Part shown: positions 20,322 to 30,978 of the stretch, piece after piece
Position numbering within the stretch: the first letter of the stretch is position 1
Layout of the letters: each line of letters starts with the position of its first letter
Assembly: GCF_026262505.1 (NCBI RefSeq)
Contig: NC_067208.1
Span: 18,857,962 to 18,921,961, forward strand
Direction of reading: 5' to 3'
Length of the DNA: 64,000 nucleotides
Source: Trichomonas vaginalis G3
Lineage: Eukaryota > Parabasalia > Trichomonadida > Trichomonadidae
Translations under genes and position numbers: made by a program
Notes under the pieces: model-generated
Seen by the model: the letters and a program-made list of their open reading frames with translations, nothing else
Database searches by the model: none
What the model was told of the DNA's origin: nothing

Positions 20322-20710
20322 AGAAGAAATAATATAAAATCTTTTATCGTTACAACTATGGTCTAGACTAATCTGTCGTTTTTTATAAATTATAATGTTT
20401 GCATTATTTATGTTACATTTATTTAAACACCAGCCCGCAGTTTTTCAAAAGAAACATTTTCAGAAGATACTTTTCAAAACTCAATTAAAGTATGGAATGT
20501 AACATTTATTTCTGCTTGAAATTATTTACTTATTTCATAGAAATAATTGAGAGAGATTTTAATTCAAATTTTGGACTCTTCATAAAAAACGAAAAATGGA
20601 ACCTTATGTCCTCATAAAAGTTTTCCAAGGTTGAAATGTCCTTAATTGCATTAATAGATGAATGGTTTTGCATGAAATCATGAAAAAATTGCGTTGCTGA
20701 ATGAAGCAAA
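20322..20710. other. AT-rich spacer, left flank of the nested elements
   Basis: About 390 bases between the LIM gene 5' end and the left end of the outer transposon. No gene is seen. If the outer element inserted into the RPS5 3' flank, this stretch was once directly downstream of RPS5. Confidence 0.4.
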
Positions 20711-21264
20711 TGTTATAGACTGTTATAGACCGAAAATAGATTTTTTCGGTTTTCTCTTCAAATAATTGAAAGAATGATACTATTATAGGTTTATTATATT
20801 ATATAGCATATAATCATGCTATAGCCGAAAATTATAAGTTTTGAGAAGAGTGAATATAACACAAATAAATTTGAATGTAGGTTAAATTGCTTGTTGTTTT
20901 TAATAGCTATTTAATGGGAAATCCAATATTGCAAAATTCAAATTGAATGATTGAAAGAACAGAAAAAGTCATTCTTTTCAATTTCGAATATGTTTCATTG
21001 TATTTATAATTATATGGCAAATAAGATATTTAAACTTGATTTTTGAAGGAAAATTCACAAAATTGAATATAGTCAAATAATTGTTATTCAAAAATAAACT
21101 AGTTATTTGAGTTTAATACTAATGGTCTATTCAAACTACAAAGTTTGTAATTTAAAATATTTTGTGAGATCAGATTGAATTAATTCAAGGTTCTTTTCAA
21201 TTAATATTAATGACCATATTACGCATTTTCGAACATTCTAAACCAAATATATAAAAATGGGAGA
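20711..21264 (+). repeat. Outer element left terminal inverted repeat, unique part
   Basis: Reads as the reverse complement of about 49360-49919 with a few substitutions and small indels, for example around 21185-21200. It starts with TGTTATAGAC, repeated once. Confidence 0.88.
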
Positions 21265-24200
21265 CGAATGTTAAATTTGCTAGACATGGGGGAGTTGTCT
21301 GCAAAGTTTTAGCTCTTATCTCTAACAAAAAAATAATTTTTAAAAAAATGACCGAATACGTTTCACAGCGAGAAAAAAATAAAAGGCAAGATAGAATTTT
21401 CTAGACATAAAGAAGTTGTTTACCGAGTTTTAGCTCTTATCTCTAACAAAAAATTAATTTTTAAAAAAATGACCGAATACGTTTCACAGCGAGAAAAAAA
21501 TAAAAGGCAAGATAGAATTTTCTAGACATAAAGAAGTTGTTTACCGAGTTTTAGCTCTTATCTCTAACAAAAAATTAATTTTTAAAAAAATGACCGAATA
21601 CGTTTCACAGCGAGAAAAAAATAAAAGGCAAGATAGAATTTTCTAGACATAAAGAAGTTGTTTACCGAGTTTTAGCTCTTATCTCTAACAAAAAATTAAT
21701 TTTTAAAAAAATGACCGAATACGTTTCACAGCGAGAAAAAAATAAAAGGCAAGATAGAATTTTCTAGACATAAAGAAGTTGTTTACCGAGTTTTAGCTCT
21801 TATCTCTAACAAAAAATTAATTTTTAAAAAAATGACCGAATACGTTTCACAGCGAGAAAAAAATAAAAGGCAAGATAGAATTTTCTAGACATAAAGAAGT
21901 TGTTTACCGAGTTTTAGCTCTTATCTCTAACAAAGAATTAATTTTTAAAAAAAATGACCGAATACGTTTCACAGCGAGAAAAAAATAAAAGGCAAGATAG
22001 AATTTTCTAGACATAAAGAAGTTGTTTACCGAGTTTTAGCTCTTATCTCTAACAAAAAATTAATTTTTAAAAAAATGACCGAATACGTTTCACAGCGAGA
22101 AAAAAATAAAAGGCAAGATAGAATTTTCTAGACATAAAGAAGTTGTTTACCGAGTTTTAGCTCTTATCTCTAACAAAAAATTAATTTTTAAAAAAATGAC
22201 CGAATACGTTTCACAGCGAGAAAAAAATAAAAGGCAAGATAGAATTTTCTAGACATAAAGAAGTTGTTTACCGAGTTTTAGCTCTTATCTCTAACAAAAA
22301 ATTAATTTTTAAAAAAATGACCGAATACGTTTCACAGCGAGAAAAAAATAAAAGGCAAGATAGAATTTTCTAGACATAAAGAAGTTGTTTACCGAGTTTT
22401 AGCTCTTATCTCTAACAAAAAATTAATTTTTAAAAAAATGACCGAATACGTTTCACAGCGAGAAAAAAATAAAAGGCAAGATAGAATTTTCTAGACATAA
22501 AGAAGTTGTTTACCGAGTTTTAGCTCTTATCTCTAACAAAAAATTAATTTTTAAAAAAATGACCGAATACGTTTCACAGCGAGAAAAAAATAAAAGGCAA
22601 GATAGAATTTTCTAGACATAAAGAAGTTGTTTACCGAGTTTTAGCTCTTATCTCTAACAAAAAATTAATTTTTAAAAAAATGACCGAATACGTTTCACAG
22701 CGAGAAAAAAATAAAAGGCAAGATAGAATTTTCTAGACATAAAGAAGTTGTTTACCGAGTTTTAGCTCTTATCTCTAACAAAAAATTAATTTTTAAAAAA
22801 ATGACCGAATACGTTTCACAGCGAGAAAAAAATAAAAGGCAAGATAGAATTTTCTAGACATAAAGAAGTTGTTTACCGAGTTTTAGCTCTTATCTCTAAC
22901 AAAAAATTAATTTTTAAAAAAATGACCGAATACGTTTCACAGCGAGAAAAAAATAAAAGGCAAGATAGAATTTTCTAGACATAAAGAAGTTGTTTACCGA
23001 GTTTTAGCTCTTATCTCTAACAAAAAATTAATTTTTAAAAAAATGACCGAATACGTTTCACAGCGAGAAAAAAATAAAAGGCAAGATAGAATTTTCTAGA
23101 CATAAAGAAGTTGTTTACCGAGTTTTAGCTCTTATCTCTAACAAAAAATTAATTTTTAAAAAAATGACCGAATACGTTTCACAGCGAGAAAAAAATAAAA
23201 GGCAAGATAGAATTTTCTAGACATAAAGAAGTTGTTTACCGAGTTTTAGCTCTTATCTCTAACAAAAAATTAATTTTTAAAAAAATGACCGAATACGTTT
23301 CACAGCGAGAAAAAAATAAAAGGCAAGATAGAATTTTCTAGACATAAAGAAGTTGTTTACCGAGTTTTAGCTCTTATCTCTAACAAAAAATTAATTTTTA
23401 AAAAAATGACCGAATACGTTTCACAGCGAGAAAAAAATAAAAGGCAAGATAGAATTTTCTAGACATAAAGAAGTTGTTTACCGAGTTTTAGCTCTTATCT
23501 CTAACAAAAAATTAATTTTTAAAAAAATGACCGAATACGTTTCACAGCGAGAAAAAAATAAAAGGCAAGATAGAATTTTCTAGACATAAAGAAGTTGTTT
23601 ACCGAGTTTTAGCTCTTATCTCTAACAAAAAATTAATTTTTAAAAAAAAGACCGAATACGTTTCACAGCGAGAAAAAAATAAAAGGCAAGATAGAATTTT
23701 CTAGACATAAAGAAGTTGTTTACCGAGTTTTAGCTCTTATCTCTAACAAAAAATTAATTTTTAAAAAAATGACCGAATACGTTTCACAGCGAGAAAAAAA
23801 TAAAAGGCAAGATAGAATTTTCTAGACATAAAGAAGTTGTTTACCGAGTTTTAGCTCTTATCTCTAACAAAGAATTAATTTTTAAAAAAATGACCGAATA
23901 CGTTTCACAGCGAGAAAAAAATAAAAGGCAAGATAGAATTTTCTAGACATAAAGAAGTTGTTTACCGAGTTTTAGCTCTTATCTCTAACAAAAAATTAAT
24001 TTTTAAAAAAATGACCGAATACGTTTCACAGCGAGAAAAAAATAAAAGGCAAGATAGAATTTTCTAGACATAAAGAAGTTGTTTACCGAGTTTTAGCTCT
24101 TATCTCTAACAAAAAATTAATTTTTAAAAAAATGACCGAATACGTTTCACAGCGAGAAAAAAATAAAAGGCAAGATAGAATTTTCTAGACATAAAGAAGT

Positions 24201-26705
24201 TGTTTACCGAGTTTTAGCTCTTATCTCTAACAAAAAATTAATTTTTAAAAAAAAGACCGAATACGTTTCACAGCGAGAAAAAAATAAAAGGCAAGATAGA
24301 ATTTTCTAGACATAAAGAAGTTGTTTACCGAGTTTTAGCTCTTATCTCTAACAAAAAATTAATTTTTAAAAAAATGACCGAATACGTTTCACAGCGAGAA
24401 AAAAATAAAAGGCAAGATAGAATTTTCTAGACATAAAGAAGTTGTTTACCGAGTTTTAGCTCTTATCTCTAACAAAAAATTAATTTTTAAAAAAATGACC
24501 GAATACGTTTCACAGCGAGAAAAAAATAAAAGGCAAGATAGAATTTTCTAGACATAAAGAAGTTGTTTACCGAGTTTTAGCTCTTATCTCTAACAAAAAA
24601 TTAATTTTTAAAAAATGACCGAATACGTTTCACAGCGAGAAAAAAATAAAAGGCAAGATAGAATTTTCTAGACATAAAGAAGTTGTTTACCGAGTTTTAG
24701 CTCTTATCTCTAACAAAAAATTAATTTTTAAAAAAATGACCGAATACGTTTCACAGCGAGAAAAAAATAAAAGGCAAGATAGAATTTTCTAGACATAAAG
24801 AAGTTGTTTACCGAGTTTTAGCTCTTATCTCTAACAAAAAATTAATTTTTAAAAAAAATGACCGAATACGTTTCACAGCGAGAAAAAAATAAAAGGCAAG
24901 ATAGAATTTTCTAGACATAAAGAAGTTGTTTACCGAGTTTTAGCTCTTATCTCTAACAAAAAATTAATTTTTAAAAAAATGACCGAATACGTTTCACAGC
25001 GAGAAAAAAATAAAAGGCAAGATAGAATTTTCTAGACATAAAGAAGTTGTTTACCGAGTTTTAGCTCTTATCTCTAACAAAAAATTAATTTTTAAAAAAA
25101 TGACCGAATACGTTTCACAGCGAGAAAAAAAAAAAGGCAAGATAGAATTTTCTAGACATAAAGAAGTTGTTTACCGAGTTTTAGCTCTTATCTCTAACAA
25201 AAAATTAATTTTTAAAAAAATGACCGAATACGTTTCACAGCGAGAAAAAAATAAAAGGCAAGATAGAATTTTCTAGACATAAAGAAGTTGTTTACCGAGT
25301 TTTAGCTCTTATCTCTAACAAAAAATTAATTTTTAAAAAAATGACCGAATACGTTTCACAGCGAGAAAAAAATAAAAGGCAAGATAGAATTTTCTAGACA
25401 TAAAGAAGTTGTTTACCGAGTTTTAGCTCTTATCTCTAACAAAAAATTAATTTTTAAAAAAATGACCGAATACGTTTCACAGCGAGAAAAAAATAAAAGG
25501 CAAGATAGAATTTTCTAGACATAAAGAAGTTGTTTACCGAGTTTTAGCTCTTATCTCTAACAAAAAATTAATTTTTAAAAAAAATGACCGAATACGTTTC
25601 ACAGCGAGAAAAAAATAAAAGGCAAGATAGAATTTTCTAGACATAAAGAAGTTGTTTACCGAGTTTTAGCTCTTATCTCTAACAAAAAATTAATTTTTAA
25701 AAAATGACCGAATACGTTTCACAGCGAGAAAAAAATAAAAGGCAAGATAGAATTTTCTAGACATAAAGAAGTTGTTTACCGAGTTTTAGCTCTTATCTCT
25801 AACAAAGAATTAATTTTTAAAAAAATGACCGAATACGTTTCACAGCGAGAAAAAAATAAAAGGCAAGATAGAATTTTCTAGACATAAAGAAGTTGTTTAC
25901 CGAGTTTTAGCTCTTATCTCTAACAAAAATTAATTTTTAAAAAAATGACCGAATACGTTTCACAGCGAGAAAAAAATAAAAGGCAAGATAGAATTTTCTA
26001 GACATAAAGAAGTTGTTTACCGAGTTTTAGCTCTTATCTCTAACAAAAAATTAATTTTTAAAAAAATGACCGAATACGTTTCACAGCGAGAAAAAAATAA
26101 AAGGCAAGATAGAATTTTCTAGACATAAAGAAGTTGTTTACCGAGTTTTAGCTCTTATCTCTAACAAAAAATTAATTTTTAAAAAAATGACCGAATACGT
26201 TTACAGCGAGAAAAAAATAAAAGGCAAGATAGAATTTTCTAGACATAAAGAAGTTGTTTACCGAGTTTTAGCTCTTATCTCTAACAAAAAATTAATTTTT
26301 AAAAAATGACCGAATACGTTTCACAGCGAGAAAAAAAATAAAAGGCAAGATAGAATTTTCTAGACATAAAGAAGTTGTTTACCGAGTTTTAGCTCTTATC
26401 TCTAACAAAAAATTAATTTTAAAAAAATGACCGAATACGTTTCACAGCGAGAAAAAAATAAAAGGCAAGATAGAATTTTCTAGACATAAAGAAGTTGTTT
26501 ACCGAGTTTTAGCTCTTATCTCTAACAAAAAATTAATTTTTAAAAAAATGACCGAATACGTTTCACAGCGAGAAAAAAAATAAAAGGCAAGATAGAATTT
26601 TCTAGACATAAAGAAGTTGTTTACCGAGTTTTAGCTCTTATCTCTAAAAAAAATTAATTTTTAAAAAAAATGACCGAATACGTTTCACAGCGAGAAAAAA
26701 ATAAA
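21265..26705 (+). repeat. 121-bp satellite array, left, about 44 copies
   Basis: The 121-bp unit contains TGACCGAATACGTTTCACAG, a run of A, GGCAAGATAGAATTTTCTAG and TTAGCTCTTATCTCTAACA. The string TGACCGAATACG occurs first at 21349 and last at 26671, which equals 44 periods. Units are nearly identical, differing mostly in the length of A runs; the first unit is diverged and grades into the unique inverted repeat. The array has no coding capacity. Confidence 0.95.
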
Positions 26706-26882
26706 ACTGTACACTGATTTTCATTTTCATTTCCAGTCACTTTACTTATTATTTTTTTCTTTTTTTCATTTTAATTTTAAATTATTTCATAATACGTTTA
26801 TTTACGTTACCATTTTCTTTATTCTTTTGAATTCCATACTAGACACTTATAGAATATTTGATTGTTAACGTACTTCATTAGA
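26706..26882 (+). promoter_or_regulatory. Transposase 5' flank with initiator-like TCATTA
   Basis: Unique AT-rich sequence between the satellite and the transposase ATG. TCATTA at 26875-26880 lies 2 bases before the ATG at 26883 and fits the trichomonad initiator, so the transposon may use host-type transcription. Confidence 0.45.
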
Positions 26883-27353
26883 ATGAATCCTTACAAAGGG
26901 TATGTCGATCGAATTTACCTAATTGGTATTTCCAATCAGATTGAAGAAGGTAAAATGACATGGGAAGAAGCTTGCACCCATGTTCCCATCGCCCCAACCC
27001 TTCAATCAAATGATTTCAAATATTTAGATGTTTCAAAATCTTTTTTACAAAATCAATTTAGCTTACAGAATATCCCATTGCCTAAAGGCAAGAAAGGTCG
27101 TAGGGTCAATCCCTACGACCAAATCAAAGCTCTTGCTGTGATACATGACCACTGGGCCTTTCCCTGTGGTCAAACAAAACAATGGAAACATTTGAAATTA
27201 CAACAAATTGATGTATCTTATAGAGAAGTACGCAGATACTTCAAAGAAAATCATTTCACCAAGACGCGATTAGAGCATGCCGGGCCAGAAACAGCAGTAA
27301 GATATTGGGCGCTTTTACCCAATCTTATCTGGCACGCAGATGAGTTAGTATAC
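26883..27353 (+). pseudogene. Outer-element transposase, N-terminal part
   Basis: About 157 codons from ATG 26883; an in-frame TTG at 26862 lies upstream of the initiator-like TCATTA and is not the start. The segment begins MNPYKGYVDRIYLIGISNQI, has a basic helical region (GKKGRRVNPYDQIKALAV, about 81-98) like the N-terminal DNA-binding part of integrase-type transposases, and ends as the rve catalytic core begins, with NLIWHADE (about 147-154) carrying the first catalytic Asp. Its continuation lies on the far side of the Polinton. The gene is interrupted by insertion; this copy cannot act unless another copy supplies the enzyme. Confidence 0.8.
27348..27353. repeat. Polinton target-site duplication, left copy (GTATAC)
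   Basis: GTATAC directly precedes the Polinton end ATATCAAGGGTA, and the same six bases directly follow the right end at 47675-47680. Six bases is the usual duplication length for Polintons. The string is itself a palindrome. Confidence 0.8.
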
Positions 27354-27962
27354 ATATCAAGGGTACGGAGGCACTGCGTTCCACCTTACCCTTGATATGT
27401 GAATTTGATACTTTACAAAACCGTTAACGTATATTTTGCAACACAAACGACAACACTAACTTAACCTTAAATATTTACAAAGCCGCCAACCACTTCACCT
27501 CACTAACATTTTCGCTAACGACTTCACTAATGAAAAAATAAACGTTCTCACTAACGTTCCCACTAATGTTCTCACTTACAAAAGTATTGCAACTCCTCCC
27601 ATTGCTGTGCTTCACACAATACTTCATATTCTTCAGTATCGCTGCTGTCGCTCCAATCGTCAGAGTCAAAGTCACTGTCAAAATAAATGTTAGTAAGTTT
27701 TGACAAAGCTAATGAAACACGCTTACCGTTTGTATCGTATGCTTGTATAAACTTTCCATTATGCTTGTAGTCATAAACGCTCAAACTAACTTTACCCTTT
27801 CTCCCTCGTATCTGATAGAATGTATTTTCACGAGGAACGAAGAACAAATTCTTGAACTCATGACCGTTGTAGTTTGTTATCTCAATAGTTTTCGTCATTT
27901 ATTTAAAAATTAATGATATCACCACTCCCACACGTATGAAAACATAGCACAAAAATAAATTT
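27354..27962 (+). repeat. Polinton left terminal inverted repeat
   Basis: About 609 bp matching the reverse complement of about 47066-47674 with only a handful of differences. The outermost 45 bases can fold on themselves: ATATCAAGGGTA at 27354-27365 pairs with TACCCTTGATAT at 27387-27398. It includes the complete 108-codon gene. Confidence 0.92.
27572..27898 (-). CDS. Polinton end-encoded small protein, left copy
   Basis: 108 residues, unknown family. It begins MTKTIEITNYNGHEFKNLFF, has a beta-rich middle with a basic GRKGKVSL segment, and ends in a very acidic Asp/Ser patch (about 77-90) followed by a Glu/Cys-containing tail. It lies wholly inside the terminal inverted repeat and points outward; an identical protein is encoded in the right end (47130-47456). 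Duplication by the ends would double its dosage and tie it to terminal function, for instance a regulator or end-binding protein, but that is only inference. Confidence 0.72.
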   Translation of the reverse strand: MTKTIEITNYNGHEFKNLFFVPRENTFYQIRGRKGKVSLSVYDYKHNGKFIQAYDTNGKRVSLALSKLTNIYFDSDFDSDDWSDSSDTEEYEVLCEAQQWEELQYFCK

Positions 27963-28018
27963 AGGTGAAGTGGTGAGATCTCACCTCTTTTTTCACCTGT
28001 TTTTTCACCCGGTTGAAT
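27963..28018. promoter_or_regulatory. Left inner boundary with TCACC repeats
   Basis: Just inside the left inverted repeat are short repeats of the form GGTGAAGTGGTGAGATCTCACC and TTTCACC, able to form a small hairpin. The right boundary (about 47010-47065) holds a similar but different repeat of GGGTTAGATCTAACC type. They may be terminators or spacer palindromes. Confidence 0.35.
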
Positions 28019-28546
28019 TCATTGCTTTATAACTCTCTTCCTTGGTTTCTTTTTAGTTGCTTTCTTCACGTCTGTCTCCAACTTGACTGTCTTTCTTCTT
28101 CGTCCATAATGATACCAATTACTTCCACCAGTCAATGGGTCAAATGGTCGTTCATAAGGGTTTCCATACATTCCATAAGGCCCGTATGGATAAACCGCTG
28201 GTGGAGAAGAAACATTTTCTTTAGTTCCATCGACTCTATTTAAATGCATTGTTTCACCTTTCATCTGGTCATTAAAGTCTTTTGCGTGTTTTGTAAACTC
28301 ATCGTCCTTTCCTAAAGCATTTTCTGACTCAGTCGCAACCAAATTGGATGCTTTATTTATGAGCCCTATTTTATTTAATCTTAACTTCTTTGCAACCCAG
28401 CCTCCAATCTTTCCTTTATTTGCATCTAATGTCTTCGAAACCCTTCCTCCACTCATTTTATTTACTGCGTCATAAGCTCCAAGTGCTTTTGCTCCAAATG
28501 CTAATGCTTTTGTTCCCATTGCGCCTAAAGCTGCCCAAGCTACCAT
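28019..28546 (-). CDS. Polinton basic protein, possible minor virion/core protein
   Basis: 175 residues. The first 30 residues are Ala/Gly-rich and hydrophobic (WAALGAMGTKALAFGAKALG), the middle is charged, a Pro/Tyr/Gly-rich stretch (YPYGPYGMYGNPYERPF) follows, and the C-terminus is strongly basic (KKATKKKPRKRVIKQ). An amphipathic N-terminus plus a basic tail is the plan of adenovirus pVI/pX-like minor proteins, so a membrane- or DNA-binding virion role is plausible. I cannot assign a family. Its ATG abuts the stop of the preceding 74-aa gene. Confidence 0.65.
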   Translation of the reverse strand: MVAWAALGAMGTKALAFGAKALGAYDAVNKMSGGRVSKTLDANKGKIGGWVAKKLRLNKIGLINKASNLVATESENALGKDDEFTKHAKDFNDQMKGETMHLNRVDGTKENVSSPPAVYPYGPYGMYGNPYERPFDPLTGGSNWYHYGRRRKTVKLETDVKKATKKKPRKRVIKQ

Positions 28547-28771
28547 TTACACCATATTAAAATCATCTCTCTTCAATATTATCTCATAAAAGTTCTCGTT
28601 ACTGGAGAAAGTCAATGAAACATAAACGTTCTCACGGGCTTCGCCTTCACCGCTTTGCGGTCTATCTAACTTCTTTCTTATCTCATCTATACGCTTCAAA
28701 ATGTCTGAACAATTGCTAACATCTTCTACAACAGTTATTTCATCATGAATGACCTTCAAGAACAAGCTCAT
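28547..28771 (-). CDS. Polinton small hypothetical protein
   Basis: 74 residues, MSLFLKVIHDEITVVEDVSN to the C-terminus FYEIILKRDDFNMV, with a helical centre ILKRIDEIRKKLDRP. Family unknown. It is sandwiched without spacers between the 28772-29653 and 28019-28546 genes in one minus-strand block, which suggests a shared transcript. Confidence 0.55.
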   Translation of the reverse strand: MSLFLKVIHDEITVVEDVSNCSDILKRIDEIRKKLDRPQSGEGEARENVYVSLTFSSNENFYEIILKRDDFNMV

Positions 28772-29653
28772 TTAATATGCAATTAAAATCATTTCAATAA
28801 TGAGTCCATCCTTTCCGTCTTTGGGTAGCACAACATCTTTCATTGAAGAAGGTTCGACAAGTCTTATGTTAAACTTACTGACAAAGTTTGTTATACTATA
28901 ATGCTTCGGCGGCGAATACATGTAGTTTGAAAGACATAATATAGATTCTTCAGCAAATTCACTTATACTGGATTTTATAACAATGTTTTCACAAGACCAA
29001 ATGCCACCAATTGAAAAACTTGTAAGCAATCCTGCTGAACCTTCTACTGTAAACGTCGATGGTAACATTCCACGAAGGTCATCTATTGACATCGTTGAGT
29101 CACTGTATTTAAATATTTTCTTAAAGCAATCGTCATTATCTAACCATGCAATAGCTTTGAAGTTTTCATTCGAATATACATCTGCTTCATTAAATGTAAA
29201 ACCTGACTTCTTTGCAGAGACGACTTTAAAATCTATTGAGTTTGTTTCAAAATTATATGCTATGGTAACTTCTGAAGGTAATGGATGCCCTTCCGCAGTC
29301 AGTTGTTCTCTCACTACCGTTTGAAGCTTTGTATTAAAAACTTTCATGTCATCTCCTGTATCTAAGTTCACATACACAGCAACAGGGAAACTATCTTGCT
29401 TCTTTGTTTCATCATTATATCTCAAAACATTAAAGTTCTTCAATAATATTGTTCTTCCTGCTGGAATACTTCGAACCTGTCTGATTTCAATAGCTTTCTC
29501 ACCTCCTACATACTCTACCCAGTGTCTTGGATATTCATAAGTATACTGACTTTCTTGAATTTTGGTTGGTTTCATCATAACATGTTCATAGTATATCTTT
29601 ATACTCTTGTCAGTTAGACTCGGTGCTATGTTCTGAATATTTCTGACTTGCAT
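28772..29653 (-). CDS. Polinton hypothetical structural protein
   Basis: About 293 residues from the ATG at 29653 (MQVRNIQNIAPSLTDKSIKI). The frame is open for 25 codons upstream, but that extension overlaps the divergent ATPase gene and a TTTTATCTCC motif (29670-29661), so the shorter start is preferred. The protein is rich in predicted beta strands, with short loops and no catalytic motif. In position and composition it resembles the other beta-rich Polinton proteins here (31847-32611, 42995-43852), which makes a minor capsid or vertex role plausible. No family was recognised. Confidence 0.6.
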   Translation of the reverse strand: MQVRNIQNIAPSLTDKSIKIYYEHVMMKPTKIQESQYTYEYPRHWVEYVGGEKAIEIRQVRSIPAGRTILLKNFNVLRYNDETKKQDSFPVAVYVNLDTGDDMKVFNTKLQTVVREQLTAEGHPLPSEVTIAYNFETNSIDFKVVSAKKSGFTFNEADVYSNENFKAIAWLDNDDCFKKIFKYSDSTMSIDDLRGMLPSTFTVEGSAGLLTSFSIGGIWSCENIVIKSSISEFAEESILCLSNYMYSPPKHYSITNFVSKFNIRLVEPSSMKDVVLPKDGKDGLIIEMILIAY

Positions 29654-29669
29654 TTTTAATGGAGATAAA

Positions 29670-30557
29670 ATGAAGCATTTAATACATGACATAGATGAAG
29701 ACATGAATGAAAGCAGTGAAAAGCTCAACAGTTTCTCTTATTCTTCCTTTCAGCAAAATTATGAGTTCTGTTCAAATGGTGTTTATTTCTATTGTGGAAA
29801 GATGGGTTCAGGTAAGACATTTAACCTCATTCGTCATATACTCATAACAGAGCGTTTAGGAAACGACTCTTACTATGACCAAATCATTATATCAGCAACT
29901 TCAGACTCTATGGACTCAACAGCGAAAACATTTATGTCAAAAGTTCAAGCCTCTGTCGTTAAAGTTCCAGACAGTGAACTCATTGAATTTCTTCAACGTT
30001 ACATTCGACGTAAGAGGAAATATTATGCCATCGTTGAATTTATACAGTCAGGAATGCAATAAACTTCTGAGGAGATGGAAAGAATTATTGACAAACACCA
30101 CTTACGTCAATACTCAGGAGTTTACGATATGAAACGACTTACAAACTACATTCTGTCAAAACTTTCAAAATACCCCTTCAAAAAATATCCATCAAACACT
30201 TTATTAGTTTGTGATGATTTCGCTGGTAAAGGTTTAGTGTCAAAACCAGACTCACCATTAGCTAACATCATTACTAAAGTCAGACATTACCACTTAACTG
30301 TAGCAATACTTATGCAAACATGGAGGTTTTTAGCTTTAAACATAAAACGTCTCATAACTGACTTCGTTATCTTTCAAGGTTTCTCACGTTATGATATTGA
30401 ACTCATTTGGAAACAGTCAGGTATAACATTACCTTTTGAAGAAATTTGGGAAGCATATAAGTCTCTCATCTCTCCTCGTTCATACCTTGAGATTCATATC
30501 ATGACTAATACCATTAAAGTCAAAAATATTCCATGGGAACGACCAACATTGTTTTAA
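29670..30557 (+). pseudogene. Polinton packaging ATPase (FtsK/HerA type), broken
   Basis: The region encodes the A32/FtsK-HerA type ATPase that drives genome packaging in Polintons and related viruses. A Walker A motif GKMGSGKTFN (about 48-57 from the start) and a hydrophobic Walker B strand TLLVCDDF are visible, followed by a typical MQTWRF...LITDFVIFQ stretch. The copy is broken, about one break. It is divergent from the 28772-29653 gene, with start codons only about 16 bases apart, so the two share one regulatory stretch. Confidence 0.85.
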
Positions 30558-30659
30558 AGTTTAACCTTCAATTGACTGATGGTAAACAAATTCCATGCAT
30601 CTCTGTCGCCATTTCTGTTAATATTTTTGCTGTCATTCATATCATCCACTTCCCATCCG

Positions 30660-30953
30660 TTAGCTTTTGAGGATATGCGTTAGAATAGCTGTTCTTAATG
30701 AAGGCTTTTCACCTTTGAGAGCATAAACTCTATAACTTTCTGCATACTTTATGTTTGAACCTCCTGAGCCATCATTGACATAAATTTTTATAGGCTTCCA
30801 CCCTTTGTTCATGTTCCTGCTTCTTCCCTTAGCTCTTTTGTTCAGTAGTTCTACATCTTTATACACAGCTCCTGTCTCAGTGAATTCAACAATATTTTTA
30901 TTCGTTAGCTTTACATTCAAACCCTTGTCGAGTATATTGTTCATTTCATACAT
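30660..30953 (-). CDS. Polinton hypothetical protein
   Basis: About 97 residues from ATG 30953 (MYEMNNILDKGLNVKLTNKN); an alternative ATG is at 30944, and an upstream in-frame ATG at 31070 is rejected because that extension overlaps the divergent 30979-31593 gene. The C-terminal half is basic (KRAKGRSRNMNKGWKPIKI). No family recognised. Only 25 bases separate it from the divergent gene. Confidence 0.55.
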   Translation of the reverse strand: MYEMNNILDKGLNVKLTNKNIVEFTETGAVYKDVELLNKRAKGRSRNMNKGWKPIKIYVNDGSGGSNIKYAESYRVYALKGEKPSLRTAILTHILKS

Positions 30954-30978
30954 ATAAAAGGTTTTTATTCTATATGAA

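Noticed and set aside
21265-26705. CRISPR-like array
   Set aside because: Units are contiguous 121-bp tandem copies without variable spacers, in a eukaryotic transposon end.
26862-26882. Longer start for the transposase
   Set aside because: The first codon is TTG, and the initiator-like TCATTA lies inside this stretch.
27475-27681. 68-codon frame in each Polinton end (also 47347-47553)
   Set aside because: It overlaps the 108-aa gene in another frame and has a repetitive SENVSENV product made by local repeats.
28983-29540. Plus-strand frames opposite the 28772-29653 gene
   Set aside because: Antisense shadows with no motif and no start context.
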